The notes below the pieces were generated by a model that ran no database searches, was not told where the DNA came from, and saw only the letters and a list, made by a program, of their open reading frames with translations. Position numbers and translations under genes: made by a program. A stretch of DNA of 64,000 nucleotides from NCBI RefSeq assembly GCF_031450785.1, contig NZ_JARTWB010000002.1:1240001-1304000 (forward strand), read 5' to 3'. How positions within the stretch are numbered: position 1 is the stretch's first letter; each line of letters starts with the position of its first letter. Of the stretch, positions 26,909-36,758 are shown one piece after another. The DNA is from Caballeronia sp. LZ062. GTDB taxonomy: Bacteria > Pseudomonadota > Gammaproteobacteria > Burkholderiales > Burkholderiaceae.

Positions 26909-29470
26909 TCAGGGCCGGTTGAACATGTCCATGATCTGCTTGCGTTCGTCGGTCGTGACTTGCGGCACCGGCGGCGCCTGCATGCCCGCCGGGCCGACGC
27001 CGCCCGCGGTCGTCGAATCGCCCGCCATCGGGTTCGTATTGTCGAGGCCGATGCTCGCGACGAAACCCGCGCCCGGCGTGCGGTCCGCATAGAACAGTTC
27101 GCCGTCGATCGTCGTCACGCCTTCGGGCATCGCCATCTGCTGTTGAGGGATGCCGCGCAACGCGCGCCCCATGTACTCGACCCAGATCGGCAACGCGAGT
27201 TGCGCGCCGAACTCCTTCGTGCCGAGCGACTTCGGCTGGTCGTAGCCCATCCACGCCACCGCGACGAGTTGATGCTGATAGCCCGCGAACCAGCCGTCCT
27301 TCGCCTCGTTGGTCGTGCCGGTCTTGCCCTGCAAGTCGTTGCGCTTGAGCACATTCGTGCCAGAGCCCGTGCCCGAAGTCGCGACTGTATGCAGCAGGCT
27401 GTTCATCATGTACGCGTTGCGCGGTTCGAGCGTTTGCGGCGCATTCGCGCCCGCGGTCAGCGGGTCGGCGCGCGAAATCACGCTGCCGCGCGCGTCGGCG
27501 ACCTGCGCAATCAGGTACGGATTGATGCGATACCCGCCGTTCGCGAACACCGAATACGCGCCGCTCAACTGCAACGGCGTGACGAGCCCCGCGCCGAGCG
27601 CGAGCGGCAGATACGGCGGCGTCTTGTCCTTGTCGAAGCCGAACTTCTGCGTGACGAAATCCTGCGCGTAACCGGTGCCGATGTATGACAGGATGCGGAT
27701 CGACACCAGGTTTTTCGACTTCTGCAGGCCGGTGCGCATGGACATGGGGCCGTCGGGCTGATCGTCGTCCTTCGGTTCCCAGGGTTCGCCGCCTGCGGGC
27801 GCCGGGAAGTACAGCGGCGCGTCGTTGATGATGGTCGCCGGCCCGAGACCCTTGTCGAGCGCCGCCGAATAGATGAACGGCTTGAAGCTCGAACCCGGCT
27901 GACGCCACGCCTGCGTCACGTGATTGAACTTGTTCTTGTTGAAGTCGAATCCGCCGATGAGCGCGCGGATCGCGCCGTCCTGCGGCACCATCGAGACGAG
28001 CGCGCCTTCGACCTGCGGCAACTGCGTGATCTGCCAGTTGTCCTTCGCGTCCTTCGTCAGGCGGATGACCGAACCCGGCTTTATCGCGAGCGCCTTCGAC
28101 GCATTGCTGCGCAGCGCCGCGGCCACGAAGCGCAGGCCTTCGCCCGAGATCGTCGCCGTTTCGCCGCCGACGAACTGCGCGCTCACCTGCTTCGGGCTCG
28201 CCGCCGTGACCACCGCCGCGACGAGGTCGCCATTGTCCGGATGATCGACCAGCGCGTCTTCGATGGCTTCCGCGCGGTCATCCGCCGCCGACGGCAGCGC
28301 GATGTTGCCCTCCGGCCCGCGATACCCGTGACGCCGCTCGTAGTCCATCACGCCTTTGCGCACGGCGCGGTAAGCGGCGTCCTGATCGGCGGAATCGATG
28401 GTCGTCGTCACCGTCAGGCCGCGCGTGTAGGTTTCCTCCTTGTACTGCGCGTACATCATCTGCCGCACCATTTCCGCGACGTATTCCGCATGCGTGCCGT
28501 ACTCGGTGCCCGCCGACTTCGTGTGGATTTCCTCGGCGACGGCCTGAGCGTATTGCTCGCGCGTGATGAAGTTGAGGTCCAGCATGCGCTTCAGGATGTA
28601 CTGCTGGCGCACCTTCGCGCGCTTCGGGTTCACGACCGGGTTATACGCGGACGGCGCCTTGGGCAGCCCCGCGAGCATCGCGGCTTCGGCGAGTGTGATG
28701 TCCTTCAGATCCTTGCCGAAGTACACCCGCGCCGCAGCGGAAAAGCCATACGCGCGCTCGCCCAGATAGATCTGGTTCATATACAGCTCGAGGATCTGGT
28801 CCTTCGTGAGCGCGCGCTCGATCTTGTACGCGAGCAACATCTCGTAGACCTTGCGCGTGTACGTCTTCTCGCTCGAAAGAAAGAAGTTGCGCGCGACCTG
28901 CATCGTGATCGTGCTTGCGCCCTGCGAAGCGCCGCCATGCATCAGATCGGTCACGCCCGCGCGCAGAATGCCGACGAAATCGACGCCGCCGTGATCGTAG
29001 AAACGGTAGTCCTCGATCGCGAGGACCGCCTTCTTCATCTGGTCCGGAATGTCCTGAAAGCGCACCAGGCTGCGCCGCTCTTCGCCGAATTCGCCAATCA
29101 GCACGTGATCCGCCGTGTAGACCCGCAGCGGCACCTTCGGCCGGTAATCGATGAGCGCATTGAGCGAAGGCAGGTTCGGCTCCATCACCACAAGCGCGTA
29201 GCCGACGATGAGCGCGCCGACCACCGCCGCCACCGCCGCGAGCGAAGCGAGCAATGACGCGATGCGCGCGAACACCGAGCGGCCGCCGTCGCGGTCATTG
29301 CCACTGTTCCGGCCATTGCCTGCGTTGCGGCCATTGCGGCCATTGCCGCCGTCTCGCCCGTTGCCGCCGCCGTCACGGCCTGCGCCCGAGTCGTTGCGTG
29401 AGTCGTTCCAGCGCGGCTCGCGATCGTGTCGCGATGAATTCGAAGAGTCGGGACGTTTGATGATAGGCAT
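26909..29470 (-). CDS. mrcA: Penicillin-binding protein 1A (glycosyltransferase/transpeptidase)
   Basis: This 853-residue class A PBP polymerises and cross-links peptidoglycan at the outer face of the inner membrane. After a 65-residue cytoplasmic tail very rich in Gly, Asn and Arg comes one membrane span (LLASLAAVAAVVGALIVGYAL), then the glycosyltransferase domain (EDYRFYDHGGVD, ASTITMQVARNFFL) and an OB-like insert. The transpeptidase domain has the nucleophile in SSFKPFIY, SKN, and KTGTT. The disordered tail is encoded by short GC repeats and is odd for the family. Confidence 0.96.
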   Translation of the reverse strand: MPIIKRPDSSNSSRHDREPRWNDSRNDSGAGRDGGGNGRDGGNGRNGRNAGNGRNSGNDRDGGRSVFARIASLLASLAAVAAVVGALIVGYALVVMEPNLPSLNALIDYRPKVPLRVYTADHVLIGEFGEERRSLVRFQDIPDQMKKAVLAIEDYRFYDHGGVDFVGILRAGVTDLMHGGASQGASTITMQVARNFFLSSEKTYTRKVYEMLLAYKIERALTKDQILELYMNQIYLGERAYGFSAAARVYFGKDLKDITLAEAAMLAGLPKAPSAYNPVVNPKRAKVRQQYILKRMLDLNFITREQYAQAVAEEIHTKSAGTEYGTHAEYVAEMVRQMMYAQYKEETYTRGLTVTTTIDSADQDAAYRAVRKGVMDYERRHGYRGPEGNIALPSAADDRAEAIEDALVDHPDNGDLVAAVVTAASPKQVSAQFVGGETATISGEGLRFVAAALRSNASKALAIKPGSVIRLTKDAKDNWQITQLPQVEGALVSMVPQDGAIRALIGGFDFNKNKFNHVTQAWRQPGSSFKPFIYSAALDKGLGPATIINDAPLYFPAPAGGEPWEPKDDDQPDGPMSMRTGLQKSKNLVSIRILSYIGTGYAQDFVTQKFGFDKDKTPPYLPLALGAGLVTPLQLSGAYSVFANGGYRINPYLIAQVADARGSVISRADPLTAGANAPQTLEPRNAYMMNSLLHTVATSGTGSGTNVLKRNDLQGKTGTTNEAKDGWFAGYQHQLVAVAWMGYDQPKSLGTKEFGAQLALPIWVEYMGRALRGIPQQQMAMPEGVTTIDGELFYADRTPGAGFVASIGLDNTNPMAGDSTTAGGVGPAGMQAPPVPQVTTDERKQIMDMFNRP

Positions 29471-29999
29471 GACTGGGATGGTTCGGCGCCGTCTCTGCGG
29501 TTACTGTGCGGCGTATCGATAGAAGCGGATCAAAGCGCGCACGGAAGGATTCAGGCGCGGCAAGAACCGGCGAGCCAATGGACGAGCCAGTTCGAGCGAA
29601 GGGCAACGGCACATTTTAAAGAATTCGGGCGGGCCGCTACAAAACACGCGGGCCTTTTTTGTAAGCAAATGCCGCCCCGCGCACGTTGCGCCCTCCCTCT
29701 ACAACGTTCGCTTACCCACAGAAAGTGTTGAGAGCCTTGTGGACAACCCTATGAGAAAATAGCCAAGCCATTGAACGGACGCGGTTTTTCGTGCACGCTC
29801 ATACGCTAATCGAAGAAGCGCGAGTCGTCTGCCATGCGGGACAGCGAGCACGCACAGCAGCCCCGCGAACCGATATGATGGATGCGTGCATGACCCGGCT
29901 TTTTTGCCGGCGAACGACCTGCGGTAACGAATTGACGCGGTCCCTTCACCGGGACGCGTACGCGATGTTTGCAATCGCCTTACTGTCTGCGAGCCGCTC
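29471..29999. other. Long intergenic region upstream of mrcA
   Basis: This 529-bp stretch contains the mrcA promoter and possibly that of the following plus-strand gene. A T-rich run lies near 29655. I find no convincing gene: the short open frames have no ribosome-binding site. Two 9-mers near 29712 and 29738 resemble DnaA boxes with one mismatch each. Confidence 0.5.
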
Positions 30000-30419
30000 A
30001 TGACGACCAAGCCTACCGAACGCATCGTTGTTTTCGTGACCCCCGCGCAGAAGCTCGCCATCAGCAAGACGGCGGACGACCTCGGCATCAGCGTGAGCGA
30101 ACTCATGCGGCGGGCGGTGCTCAACTTCAACGCGACGAGCGAGCAGATCAAAGTGGCGGGAATCGTCGACCGTCTGCGCGCGCCGAAGGCCCCCGATCCG
30201 CTCAATGTCGCGCTGCGCAGCGTCGCCGCCAAAGCAGCGGCCCGCGAAGCGCGTGAAGCCGCGGCGAGCGCGGGCAAGAGCATCGCGCGAACGCAGGCAG
30301 CGGCTGCCGCCGTAGCGGCATCGACAGCGGCAACGGCAAGCGTCCCCGTGAGCCGCGATGAAGCCGAAAGCGCCGGCGAAGATGCATCGCTCACCGGAAA
30401 CGGACAGCTCGGCGGCTAG
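30000..30419 (+). CDS. Ribbon-helix-helix-like small protein
   Basis: This 139-residue protein has an N-terminal segment (RIVVFVTPAQKLAISKTADDLGISVSELMRRAVLNF) that fits a ribbon-helix-helix DNA-binding unit: a short strand then two helices with SVSELMRRA. The C-terminal half is a low-complexity alanine-rich helix (AAKAAAREAREAAAS). It is probably a small DNA-binding protein; no toxin partner is next to it. Confidence 0.65.
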   Translation: MTTKPTERIVVFVTPAQKLAISKTADDLGISVSELMRRAVLNFNATSEQIKVAGIVDRLRAPKAPDPLNVALRSVAAKAAAREAREAAASAGKSIARTQAAAAAVAASTAATASVPVSRDEAESAGEDASLTGNGQLGG

Positions 30420-30630
30420 CGCTAGCCCTCCTCTCTCCCGCCACGGCGCGCGCCCGTCGCGCCGTTACATTCCTTCACGTTGATTAAGTCCAGGTTAAGT
30501 CGCGACGTGCTCTAATAAACGGGTAAACCCGCGCATGAATGCAACGTCCGCTTCGCTTGCATTCCCGACGCGGCGCCTCACATTCGATGCGCGGCGCACC
30601 CGCCGCGGTCTTCTCCAGGGAGATTCAACA

Positions 30631-31311
30631 ATGTCGCTTTTCGATTCCATCACGCGCACCGTCAAAGGCCTTCTGAACGATGCAGCCGACACCATGCAGG
30701 ACCCTTCGCGCGATTCCCGCCAGATCGTGCGCGAACTCGACGACAGCATCGCGAAGGCAGAAAACGCGCTGATCGAGATCGAGGCGCAAGTCGCGACGCA
30801 GCAGAGCAAGCGCGACGCCGCCGCCGAAAAGGCGAAGAAGTACGAAGATGGCGCGAAACGCGCGCTGCAAAGCGGCGACGAAGGTCTCGCACGCGAGGCG
30901 CTCGCGGCGCAAGCCAACGCGGAAACGGAACGCGACGCGCTCGCGGCCGAACTGCAGACGCTCGTGCCTTCGGTCGATCATCTCAAGCAGCAGATCGCCG
31001 ACATGCGCCAGCGCCGCAACGACCTCAACGCGCGCTCGAACATCCTTCAGGCGAAGCAGCAGATCGCGCAGGCGAAGGACACGGCGGCAACGGCGCTCGG
31101 CGGCATCGGCGGAAAGAATCTCTCTGAAGATTTCCAGAAGCTCGAGGACAAGGTCCAGCTGTCGAACGCCCGCTCCGACGCGCGCCTCAACTCGGCTGAC
31201 CAGAAGTCCGGCAAGGCGCTCGACGACAAGCTCGCGGCGCTCAATCGCGGGCCGTCGGTCGAAGACCGTCTCGAAGCCCTGAAAAAGCAGTTGAACACGC
31301 CGGCGCAGTAA
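30631..31311 (+). CDS. pspA: PspA/IM30 family membrane-stress protein
   Basis: This 226-residue, almost wholly helical protein starts MSLFDSITRTVKGLLND, the amphipathic membrane-binding helix of the PspA/IM30/Vipp1 family, followed by long coiled coils (IRELDDSIAKAENALIEIE-type segment, KRDAAAEKAKKYEDGAKRAL). Such proteins coat damaged inner membranes. The ATG has a GGGAGA site. A TPR membrane protein gene follows 117 bp later on the same strand. Confidence 0.88.
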   Translation: MSLFDSITRTVKGLLNDAADTMQDPSRDSRQIVRELDDSIAKAENALIEIEAQVATQQSKRDAAAEKAKKYEDGAKRALQSGDEGLAREALAAQANAETERDALAAELQTLVPSVDHLKQQIADMRQRRNDLNARSNILQAKQQIAQAKDTAATALGGIGGKNLSEDFQKLEDKVQLSNARSDARLNSADQKSGKALDDKLAALNRGPSVEDRLEALKKQLNTPAQ

Positions 31312-31428
31312 TCACGGTCAGTGCCGACGGCGCACGCGCATAACGTATCGGGTATCCGCCTTGCGTCGTCTCGGCAATCACCGGTCGCAGTATCGAATGG
31401 AGACGGGCGCGCAACGCTCGGCCCGCAC

Positions 31429-32664
31429 ATGAAAAAGACTTTGACGGCTCTCGCCTTATCGATCTCCCTCGCGCTGTCGGTGGCTTCGCCGCTCGCGCTG
31501 GCCGCCGTGCCGACCGCGCAGCAGGTCGAGCAATCGATGACGCAGGGCAACTGGCAGAAAGCCGACGCGCAGTTGAGCGAAGTGCTCGGCGCGCATCCCG
31601 ACAACGCGCACGCGCATTATCTCTACGCGCAGGTGCTCGACCGCGAAGGCCGCTACAGCGACGCGCTCTCGCACTTGCAGCAGGCTAAGTCGCTCGATCC
31701 GTCGCTCGGCTTTACCGACGCATCGCGGTTCGCGTCCACCGAGGCGCGCATCCGCAGCGATGCGAACCGCACGAACGCGACGACCAATCGCGGTTCCAAC
31801 GGCTCGGTCGCGCTGAATCCGTTCAACCAGGGGCAAGCCGCCGCGCCGCAGAAGCACGGCCCGTCCATGGGCATGTGGATCGGCCTCGCGGTGCTGATTG
31901 CGGCGATCGCGCTCGTACTGCGCTGGGGACTGCGGCGCGCCCGCGCGCGTGACGACGGGCGCAGCGAAGACGACCGCCGCGCCCAACTGAAGCGCGCGAC
32001 CGAATTGCTCAACGACGTGCGCACGCTGAAGCTCGACGTGAGGCTGTCGACCGCGCCCGGTCACGAGGCGCTGCTGCGCGACGTCGAAGGCACGGAAACA
32101 CAGTTGCGCGAGATGGTCGAGGCGCTCTCGAACGCGAAGAATCCCGTGCCGCCCTATGCGATCGAGGACCTCGAGAATCAGGTCGCGAGCATCAGGGCTC
32201 GCGCCGAAGGCCGTCCCGATCCTGCTGCGGCAAATGCCGGCGCGCAAGGCCAGTCGCCGTTCGCGCAGGAAGCCGAACGCTTCGGGCGCGATCAGCAGCC
32301 GCATGGTCAGCAGGCGCCGTATCCGCAGCAGGGACCGTATCCGCAGGGACCGTATCCCCAGCAAGGACAGCAGCCGCCCGTCATCATCCAGCAGGGCGGC
32401 GGCGGGTTCGGCGGCGGCATGGGCGGTCTCTTGACCGGTGTGCTGCTCGGCGAAGCGATGTCGCACGGACGCGACCGTGTGATCGAGCGCGAAGTGCCTG
32501 TGGAACGCCGCGACGCCGGCAACGACAACGGCGGGCTCGACTTCGGCAACAGCAACGGCGGCGGCCTGGACTTCGGCAACGGATCGAACGACTGGGACGA
32601 CGGCAGCGGCAGCGGCGGCGGTCTCGACCTCGGGAGCAACGACGACAACTGGCGCGACACCTGA
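31429..32664 (+). CDS. TPR-containing membrane protein with Gly/Asp-rich tail
   Basis: This 411-residue protein has a signal peptide (KKTLTALALSISLALSVASPLALA), a TPR-like part (residues 25-100: WQKADAQLSEVLGAHPDNAHAHYLYAQVL), and one membrane span near 145 (WIGLAVLIAAIALVLRWGL). A cytoplasmic helical region and a Pro/Gln-rich linker (PYPQQGPYPQGPYPQQ) follow, then a glycine motif (GGFGGGMGGLLTGVLLGEAM). The tail repeats GLDFGN/GLDLG. The signal plus internal span implies a periplasmic TPR head. It follows pspA and may be its partner; no characterised homologue recognised. Confidence 0.8.
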   Translation: MKKTLTALALSISLALSVASPLALAAVPTAQQVEQSMTQGNWQKADAQLSEVLGAHPDNAHAHYLYAQVLDREGRYSDALSHLQQAKSLDPSLGFTDASRFASTEARIRSDANRTNATTNRGSNGSVALNPFNQGQAAAPQKHGPSMGMWIGLAVLIAAIALVLRWGLRRARARDDGRSEDDRRAQLKRATELLNDVRTLKLDVRLSTAPGHEALLRDVEGTETQLREMVEALSNAKNPVPPYAIEDLENQVASIRARAEGRPDPAAANAGAQGQSPFAQEAERFGRDQQPHGQQAPYPQQGPYPQGPYPQQGQQPPVIIQQGGGGFGGGMGGLLTGVLLGEAMSHGRDRVIEREVPVERRDAGNDNGGLDFGNSNGGGLDFGNGSNDWDDGSGSGGGLDLGSNDDNWRDT

Positions 32665-32686
32665 GTCGCCGCGTCGGACAACAAGC

Positions 32687-32712
32687 AAGGCCCCGCTCGC
32701 GGGGCCTTTTTC
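32687..32712 (+). terminator. Terminator after the TPR gene
   Basis: A 10-bp stem (AAGGCCCCGC) is followed by five T on the plus strand, 23 bp after the TPR gene stop. Confidence 0.9.
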
Positions 32713-32725
32713 ATGGGCGCACGCT

Positions 32726-32845
32726 TCAGCCGCCGCCGAGGAAACGCAGCAGCGCCCACAAGAACTTGAAGAAGCCGATGATGAATTCCCAGATGCGTTC
32801 GAGCTGATCCCACGTCGCCACGCGCAAGAACGTGTGCAGGATCAT
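32726..32845 (-). CDS. Possible small hydrophobic protein (39 residues)
   Basis: Between two terminators a minus-strand frame codes for a very hydrophobic, aromatic-rich peptide starting MILHTFLRVATWDQLE and ending FKFLWALLRFLGGG. It has amphipathic character with Trp and Phe at interface-like positions. The frame extends open upstream without a usable start, there is no clear ribosome-binding site, and the complementary plus frame is open too. It may be a small membrane protein or chance. Confidence 0.3.
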   Translation of the reverse strand: MILHTFLRVATWDQLERIWEFIIGFFKFLWALLRFLGGG

Positions 32846-32877
32846 GCGGAAGAGCTTGAAAAAGGCATCGTGGAAAG

Positions 32878-32902
32878 AAAAAAGGCGGCTCGCGCCGCCT
32901 TT
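32878..32902 (-). terminator. Terminator downstream of glgX
   Basis: A 9-bp stem (AAAGGCGGC) with a 4-base loop is followed on the minus strand by a run of T with one interruption. It would end the glgX transcript. Confidence 0.8.
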
Positions 32903-32939
32903 GCGATTAAGAAAAATCGCATGATAACCAATCAGCCGA

Positions 32940-32963
32940 CGCTCCCGCGTGATCGCGGGAGCG
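32940..32963 (-). other. Perfect hairpin directly after the glgX stop
   Basis: CGCTCCCGCG and its exact complement flank a 4-base loop 6 bp beyond the glgX stop codon. There is no T run, so it is more likely an mRNA 3'-end stabiliser or part of a double terminator with the hairpin at 32878. Confidence 0.6.
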
Positions 32964-32969
32964 CAGGCG

Positions 32970-35183
32970 TCAACCGGCGGACGGTTTCTCGCCCTGCTCC
33001 GGCGGCACGTCGTCGGTCAGCGCTTCCTCCAGCCGCTCGAAAACGCGCCGCGTCGCGCCACGCGCCTGAAGCGCGAAAAGCAGCAGCGAACGGCCCGTGA
33101 CCTGATAGACATCGCCCGAATCGAACTGCGGCAGTTCCTCGCGGACCGGCGCGTTGGTATCGATCAGACAACTCCACTGATCCGGCCCGGGAATGTCCGG
33201 CAGCGTGAAGTCGACGACATCATGGTACGCGTTGACGATCAGCAGGAGTGTCGCGTCCGAAGCCGGCTTGCGAATGCCCGTGGCCTGCGCGCGGCCGTCG
33301 ATCACGAGACCGAAGCAGTGCATGCCGGGATCGCTCCATTGCTCGGGCGTGAGCGCGTCGCCGCTCGGGCTGAGCCACTTCACGTCGGCCACATCCATGT
33401 CCTCGCGGACTTCACCAGTCAGGAACCGCTGGCGTCGCAGCACCGGCAGCGTGTGCCGCAGCGTCGTCAGCTTGCGCACGAACTCGGTCAGCGCGCGGCC
33501 GTCGTCGTCGATGCCTTCCCAGTCGACCCAGCTGATCTCGTTGTCCTGACAATACGCATTGTTATTGCCGTGCTGCGTGCGGCCGAACTCGTCGCCCGCA
33601 AGGACCATCGGCGTGCCTTGCGAGAACAGCAGCGTCGCGAGCAGATTGCGCTTCTGGCGCTCGCGCAGCGCGCGGATTTCGGGGTCGTCGGTCGGACCTT
33701 CGACGCCACAGTTCCACGATTTGTTGTCCGAATGACCGTCCTTGTTGTCCTCGCCGTTCGCCTCGTTGTGCTTGTCGTTGTAGGAAACGAGATCGTTCAG
33801 CGTGAAGCCGTCGTGCGCCGTGATGAAGTTCACGCTCGCCCACGGACGGCGTCCGCGCTTGTTGAACTTGTCGCCCGAAGCGGTGATGCGCGTCGCCAGT
33901 TCCGCCGATTCGCCCTCGTCGCCCTTCCAGAACGCGCGCACCGTATCGCGATAGCGGTCGTTCCATTCCGCCCAGCCCGGGGGAAAGCCGCCCACTTGAT
34001 AGCCGCCGGGACCGCAATCCCACGGTTCCGCGATCAATTTCACGCTGGAGAGAATCGGGTCTTGCCGGCAGCTGTCGAGGAAGCCGCCGCCTTCGTCGAA
34101 GCCGTACGGCTCGCGGCCGAGAATCGTCGCAAGATCGAAACGGAAGCCGTCGACATTCATCTCCGTCACCCAGTAGCGCAGGCTGTCGGTGACCATTTGC
34201 AGCACGCGCGGATGCGAGAGATTGAGCGTGTTGCCGGTGCCCGTGTCGTTGATGTAGTAGCGCGTCTGATCCGGCATCAACCGGTAGTACGACGCGTTGT
34301 CGATGCCGCGGAACGACAGCGTCGGCCCGCGCTCATTGCCTTCGGCGGTGTGGTTGTAGACCACGTCGAGGATCACTTCGAGGCCCGCTTCGTGCAACCG
34401 GTCGACCATCTCCTTGAATTCGGCGACCACGCCCGCGCCGCGCGAGAAATAGCGCGGATCGGCTGCGAAAAAGCCGATGGTGTTGTAGCCCCAGTAGTTC
34501 GTCAGGCCCTTGTCGAGCAGATAGCTGTCGTTCACGAAAGCGTGGATCGGCAGCAGTTCCACGGACGTGACGCCGAGACTCTTGATGTAATCGACCACTT
34601 CCTTCTGCCCGAGCCCCTCGAAAGTGCCGCGCATGTTTTCCGGGATCGCCGGGTGCCGCTTCGTGAAGCCGCGCACGTGCGTTTCGTAGAAGATCGTGTG
34701 TTCCCACGGCACGCGCACGCGCGTCGCATGAGTCCACGTGAAGCTCTGGTCGATGACCTGGCATTTCTGCATGAACGGCGCGCTGTCGCGTTCGTCGAAG
34801 GTCAGATCGTCGCCTTCCGCGTTGAGCGTGTAGCCGAAGAGCGCCGCGTCGAACTTCATCTCGCCGACGTGCGCCTTCGCGTACGGATCGAGCAGCAGCT
34901 TGTTCGGGTTGAAGCGGTGCCCGTTTTCCGGCTCGTAAGGGCCGTGCACGCGGTAGCCGTACACGGCGCCCGGCGCGAGGCCATGCAGGTAGACGTGCCA
35001 GACTTCGTCGGTGTACTCGGGCAATTCGATGCGATGCGTTTCTTTTTCGCCTTTCTCGTCGAAGAGGCAGAGTTCGACTTTCGTCGCGTTGGCGGAAAAC
35101 AGGGCGAAGTTGACGCCGTTTCCGTCCCACGTCGCGCCAAGCGGAAACGGGGACCCTTCGGCAATGCGGAATTCGTTCGGCAT
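32970..35183 (-). CDS. glgX: Glycogen debranching enzyme GlgX
   Basis: This 737-residue protein hydrolyses alpha-1,6 branches of glycogen in the cytoplasm. An N-terminal CBM48 domain (FPLGATWDGNGVNFALFS) precedes the GH13 barrel with GFRFDLATILGR (nucleophile Asp), LIAEPWDCGPGGY (acid Glu) and FITAHDGFTLNDLVSYN. I place the start at MPNEFRIAEGSPF (35183); open frame upstream lacks family similarity. No other glycogen gene is in the window. The last 30 residues are divergent and charged. Confidence 0.94.
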   Translation of the reverse strand: MPNEFRIAEGSPFPLGATWDGNGVNFALFSANATKVELCLFDEKGEKETHRIELPEYTDEVWHVYLHGLAPGAVYGYRVHGPYEPENGHRFNPNKLLLDPYAKAHVGEMKFDAALFGYTLNAEGDDLTFDERDSAPFMQKCQVIDQSFTWTHATRVRVPWEHTIFYETHVRGFTKRHPAIPENMRGTFEGLGQKEVVDYIKSLGVTSVELLPIHAFVNDSYLLDKGLTNYWGYNTIGFFAADPRYFSRGAGVVAEFKEMVDRLHEAGLEVILDVVYNHTAEGNERGPTLSFRGIDNASYYRLMPDQTRYYINDTGTGNTLNLSHPRVLQMVTDSLRYWVTEMNVDGFRFDLATILGREPYGFDEGGGFLDSCRQDPILSSVKLIAEPWDCGPGGYQVGGFPPGWAEWNDRYRDTVRAFWKGDEGESAELATRITASGDKFNKRGRRPWASVNFITAHDGFTLNDLVSYNDKHNEANGEDNKDGHSDNKSWNCGVEGPTDDPEIRALRERQKRNLLATLLFSQGTPMVLAGDEFGRTQHGNNNAYCQDNEISWVDWEGIDDDGRALTEFVRKLTTLRHTLPVLRRQRFLTGEVREDMDVADVKWLSPSGDALTPEQWSDPGMHCFGLVIDGRAQATGIRKPASDATLLLIVNAYHDVVDFTLPDIPGPDQWSCLIDTNAPVREELPQFDSGDVYQVTGRSLLLFALQARGATRRVFERLEEALTDDVPPEQGEKPSAG

Positions 35184-35372
35184 GAGATGATCGGCAGAGA
35201 GTGACGCGAAGTGCGTCGGGATAGGGGCGCCGCATTGCACGGCATAAGCGGATTCGGATTGAGCAAGGGCTGTGCCCGGCGCCCGCCCGCACCGCGCCCG
35301 AAACAGCGCGCGAACTGCGGTATGCTGGCCTGTCATCGCACATGCAGCAATCGCCCGCCGAAGGAGATCCGC

Positions 35373-36758
35373 TTGTCCACGCGCTTAAGCTCCATCCCGA
35401 CGCCCTCGCAAGCAAACGGCACCGCCGACGAAAGCCGCGCCGCCGGGCGCGCACTGCGCGACGCCGTCCCGTTCGAAGCCCACGCGAACTGGCAGCCCGA
35501 GCCGGACCGCCCTGATCCCGTCGAGCGCGTGCTGGCCGTGAACGCAGGGCGGCAGGAGCGGCTCGTGCCGCTGCGCATGTCACGCATGGCCGAATCGCCG
35601 TTCGCCTTCCTGCGAGGCGCTGCGACCGTCATGGCGTGGGATCTGGCCAGATCGCCGTCGATCGGGCACAACGTGATGATCGACGGCGACGCGCACATCA
35701 ACAATTTCGGCCTCTTTCGCACGCCGCGTCAGGACGTCGTGTTCGATCTGAACGATTTCGACGAGACCATCGTGGCGCCGTGGGAATGGGACCTGAAGCG
35801 CCTGACCGCGAGCATCAACGTCGCAGCGCGCGAAAACGGCGTGGACGCCGAAGGCCGTGAGCGCGCGGTGCGTTCGGCTTGCGCCGCGTATCGCACGACG
35901 ATGAACGATCTGCGCCAGGTGAGCCCGTACGATTTGTGGCAGATGCGTTCCTACGCGAGCGCGCTGCACATCGACGCCCCCACGCGCCTCACCGCCGACG
36001 AAAAAGCGACCATCGAACGCACGGTCGAGCGCGCGATGAAGCGCTCGCACGCAACGATGCTCGCCAAGGTCGCGGAGCCCGCCGGCACGAGCTGGCGCTT
36101 CAAGGTCGATCCGCCGATCCTGACGGAACTCGACGCCGCCGAGAAGAATCACGTCATCGACGGCTTCCGGGCGTATTTGCAGACCATCGCGGGCGAGTGG
36201 CGCATGATGCTCGAACGCTACGATGTGGTCGATGTCGCGCATCGCGTGGTGGGCGTCGGAAGCGTCGGCACGCGTGCGTATCTTGTTCTGCTGATCGGCC
36301 GCGCGCTCGGCGATCCCATCTTCATGCAGGTGAAGGAAGGCATCGTGCCGGCCGCCGCGCCGTTCGTGCCGCCGCTCGACGAACCGTTTCGGCATCAGGG
36401 CCGGCGCGTCGTGCATGGCCAGCGGTTGTTGCAAAGCTCATCGGATGCGCTGCTCGGCTGGACCACTATCTCAGGGCGCGATTTTTACGTGCGCCAGATG
36501 AAGCAGATTCGCGGCTCTGTTCCCGTCGACTGGCTGCACGGCGCGACGTTCGACTTCTACGCGTGGTGTCTCGGACTCCTGCTCGCCCGCGCGCACGCCC
36601 GCACCGGCGACCCGGCGCTCATCGCCGGCTATTGCGGCACGTCCGACAGGCTCGACGCCGCCTACGCGACCTGGGCCGAGCGGTACGGCGCGCAGACCGT
36701 GGCGGACCACGCGGCGTTCTGCGCGGCGATCAGCGTCGGGCGCGTGAAAGCAGCCTAG
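35373..36758 (+). CDS. DUF2252 family protein, probable TTG start
   Basis: This protein of 461 residues belongs to DUF2252, distant relatives of kinase-fold phosphotransferases. Visible hallmarks are [16 protein letters not shown], the [17 protein letters not shown] block (phosphotransferase-like DxHxxNF), and [21 protein letters not shown] start at 35373 has a perfect AAGGAG site seven bases upstream and gives the usual family length. It is divergent from glgX across 189 bp. Substrate unknown. Confidence 0.9.
   Translation: MSTRLSSIPTPSQANGTADESRAAGRALRDAVPFEAHANWQPEPDRPDPVERVLAVNAGRQERLVPLRMSRMAESPFAFLRGAATVMAWDLARSPSIGHNVMIDGDAHINNFGLFRTPRQDVVFDLNDFDETIVAPWEWDLKRLTASINVAARENGVDAEGRERAVRSACAAYRTTMNDLRQVSPYDLWQMRSYASALHIDAPTRLTADEKATIERTVERAMKRSHATMLAKVAEPAGTSWRFKVDPPILTELDAAEKNHVIDGFRAYLQTIAGEWRMMLERYDVVDVAHRVVGVGSVGTRAYLVLLIGRALGDPIFMQVKEGIVPAAAPFVPPLDEPFRHQGRRVVHGQRLLQSSSDALLGWTTISGRDFYVRQMKQIRGSVPVDWLHGATFDFYAWCLGLLLARAHARTGDPALIAGYCGTSDRLDAAYATWAERYGAQTVADHAAFCAAISVGRVKAA

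Noticed and set aside
27920..29257. Long plus-strand frame opposite mrcA
   Set aside because: It is the complementary shadow of the PBP1A gene, with no recognisable domain and skewed Arg/Asp/His composition.
29712..29746. Two DnaA-box-like 9-mers
   Set aside because: Each has one mismatch, and no replication genes or AT-rich unwinding element adjoin them.
32949..35204. A 751-codon plus-strand frame opposite glgX
   Set aside because: Shadow of glgX; no family motifs and no ribosome-binding site.
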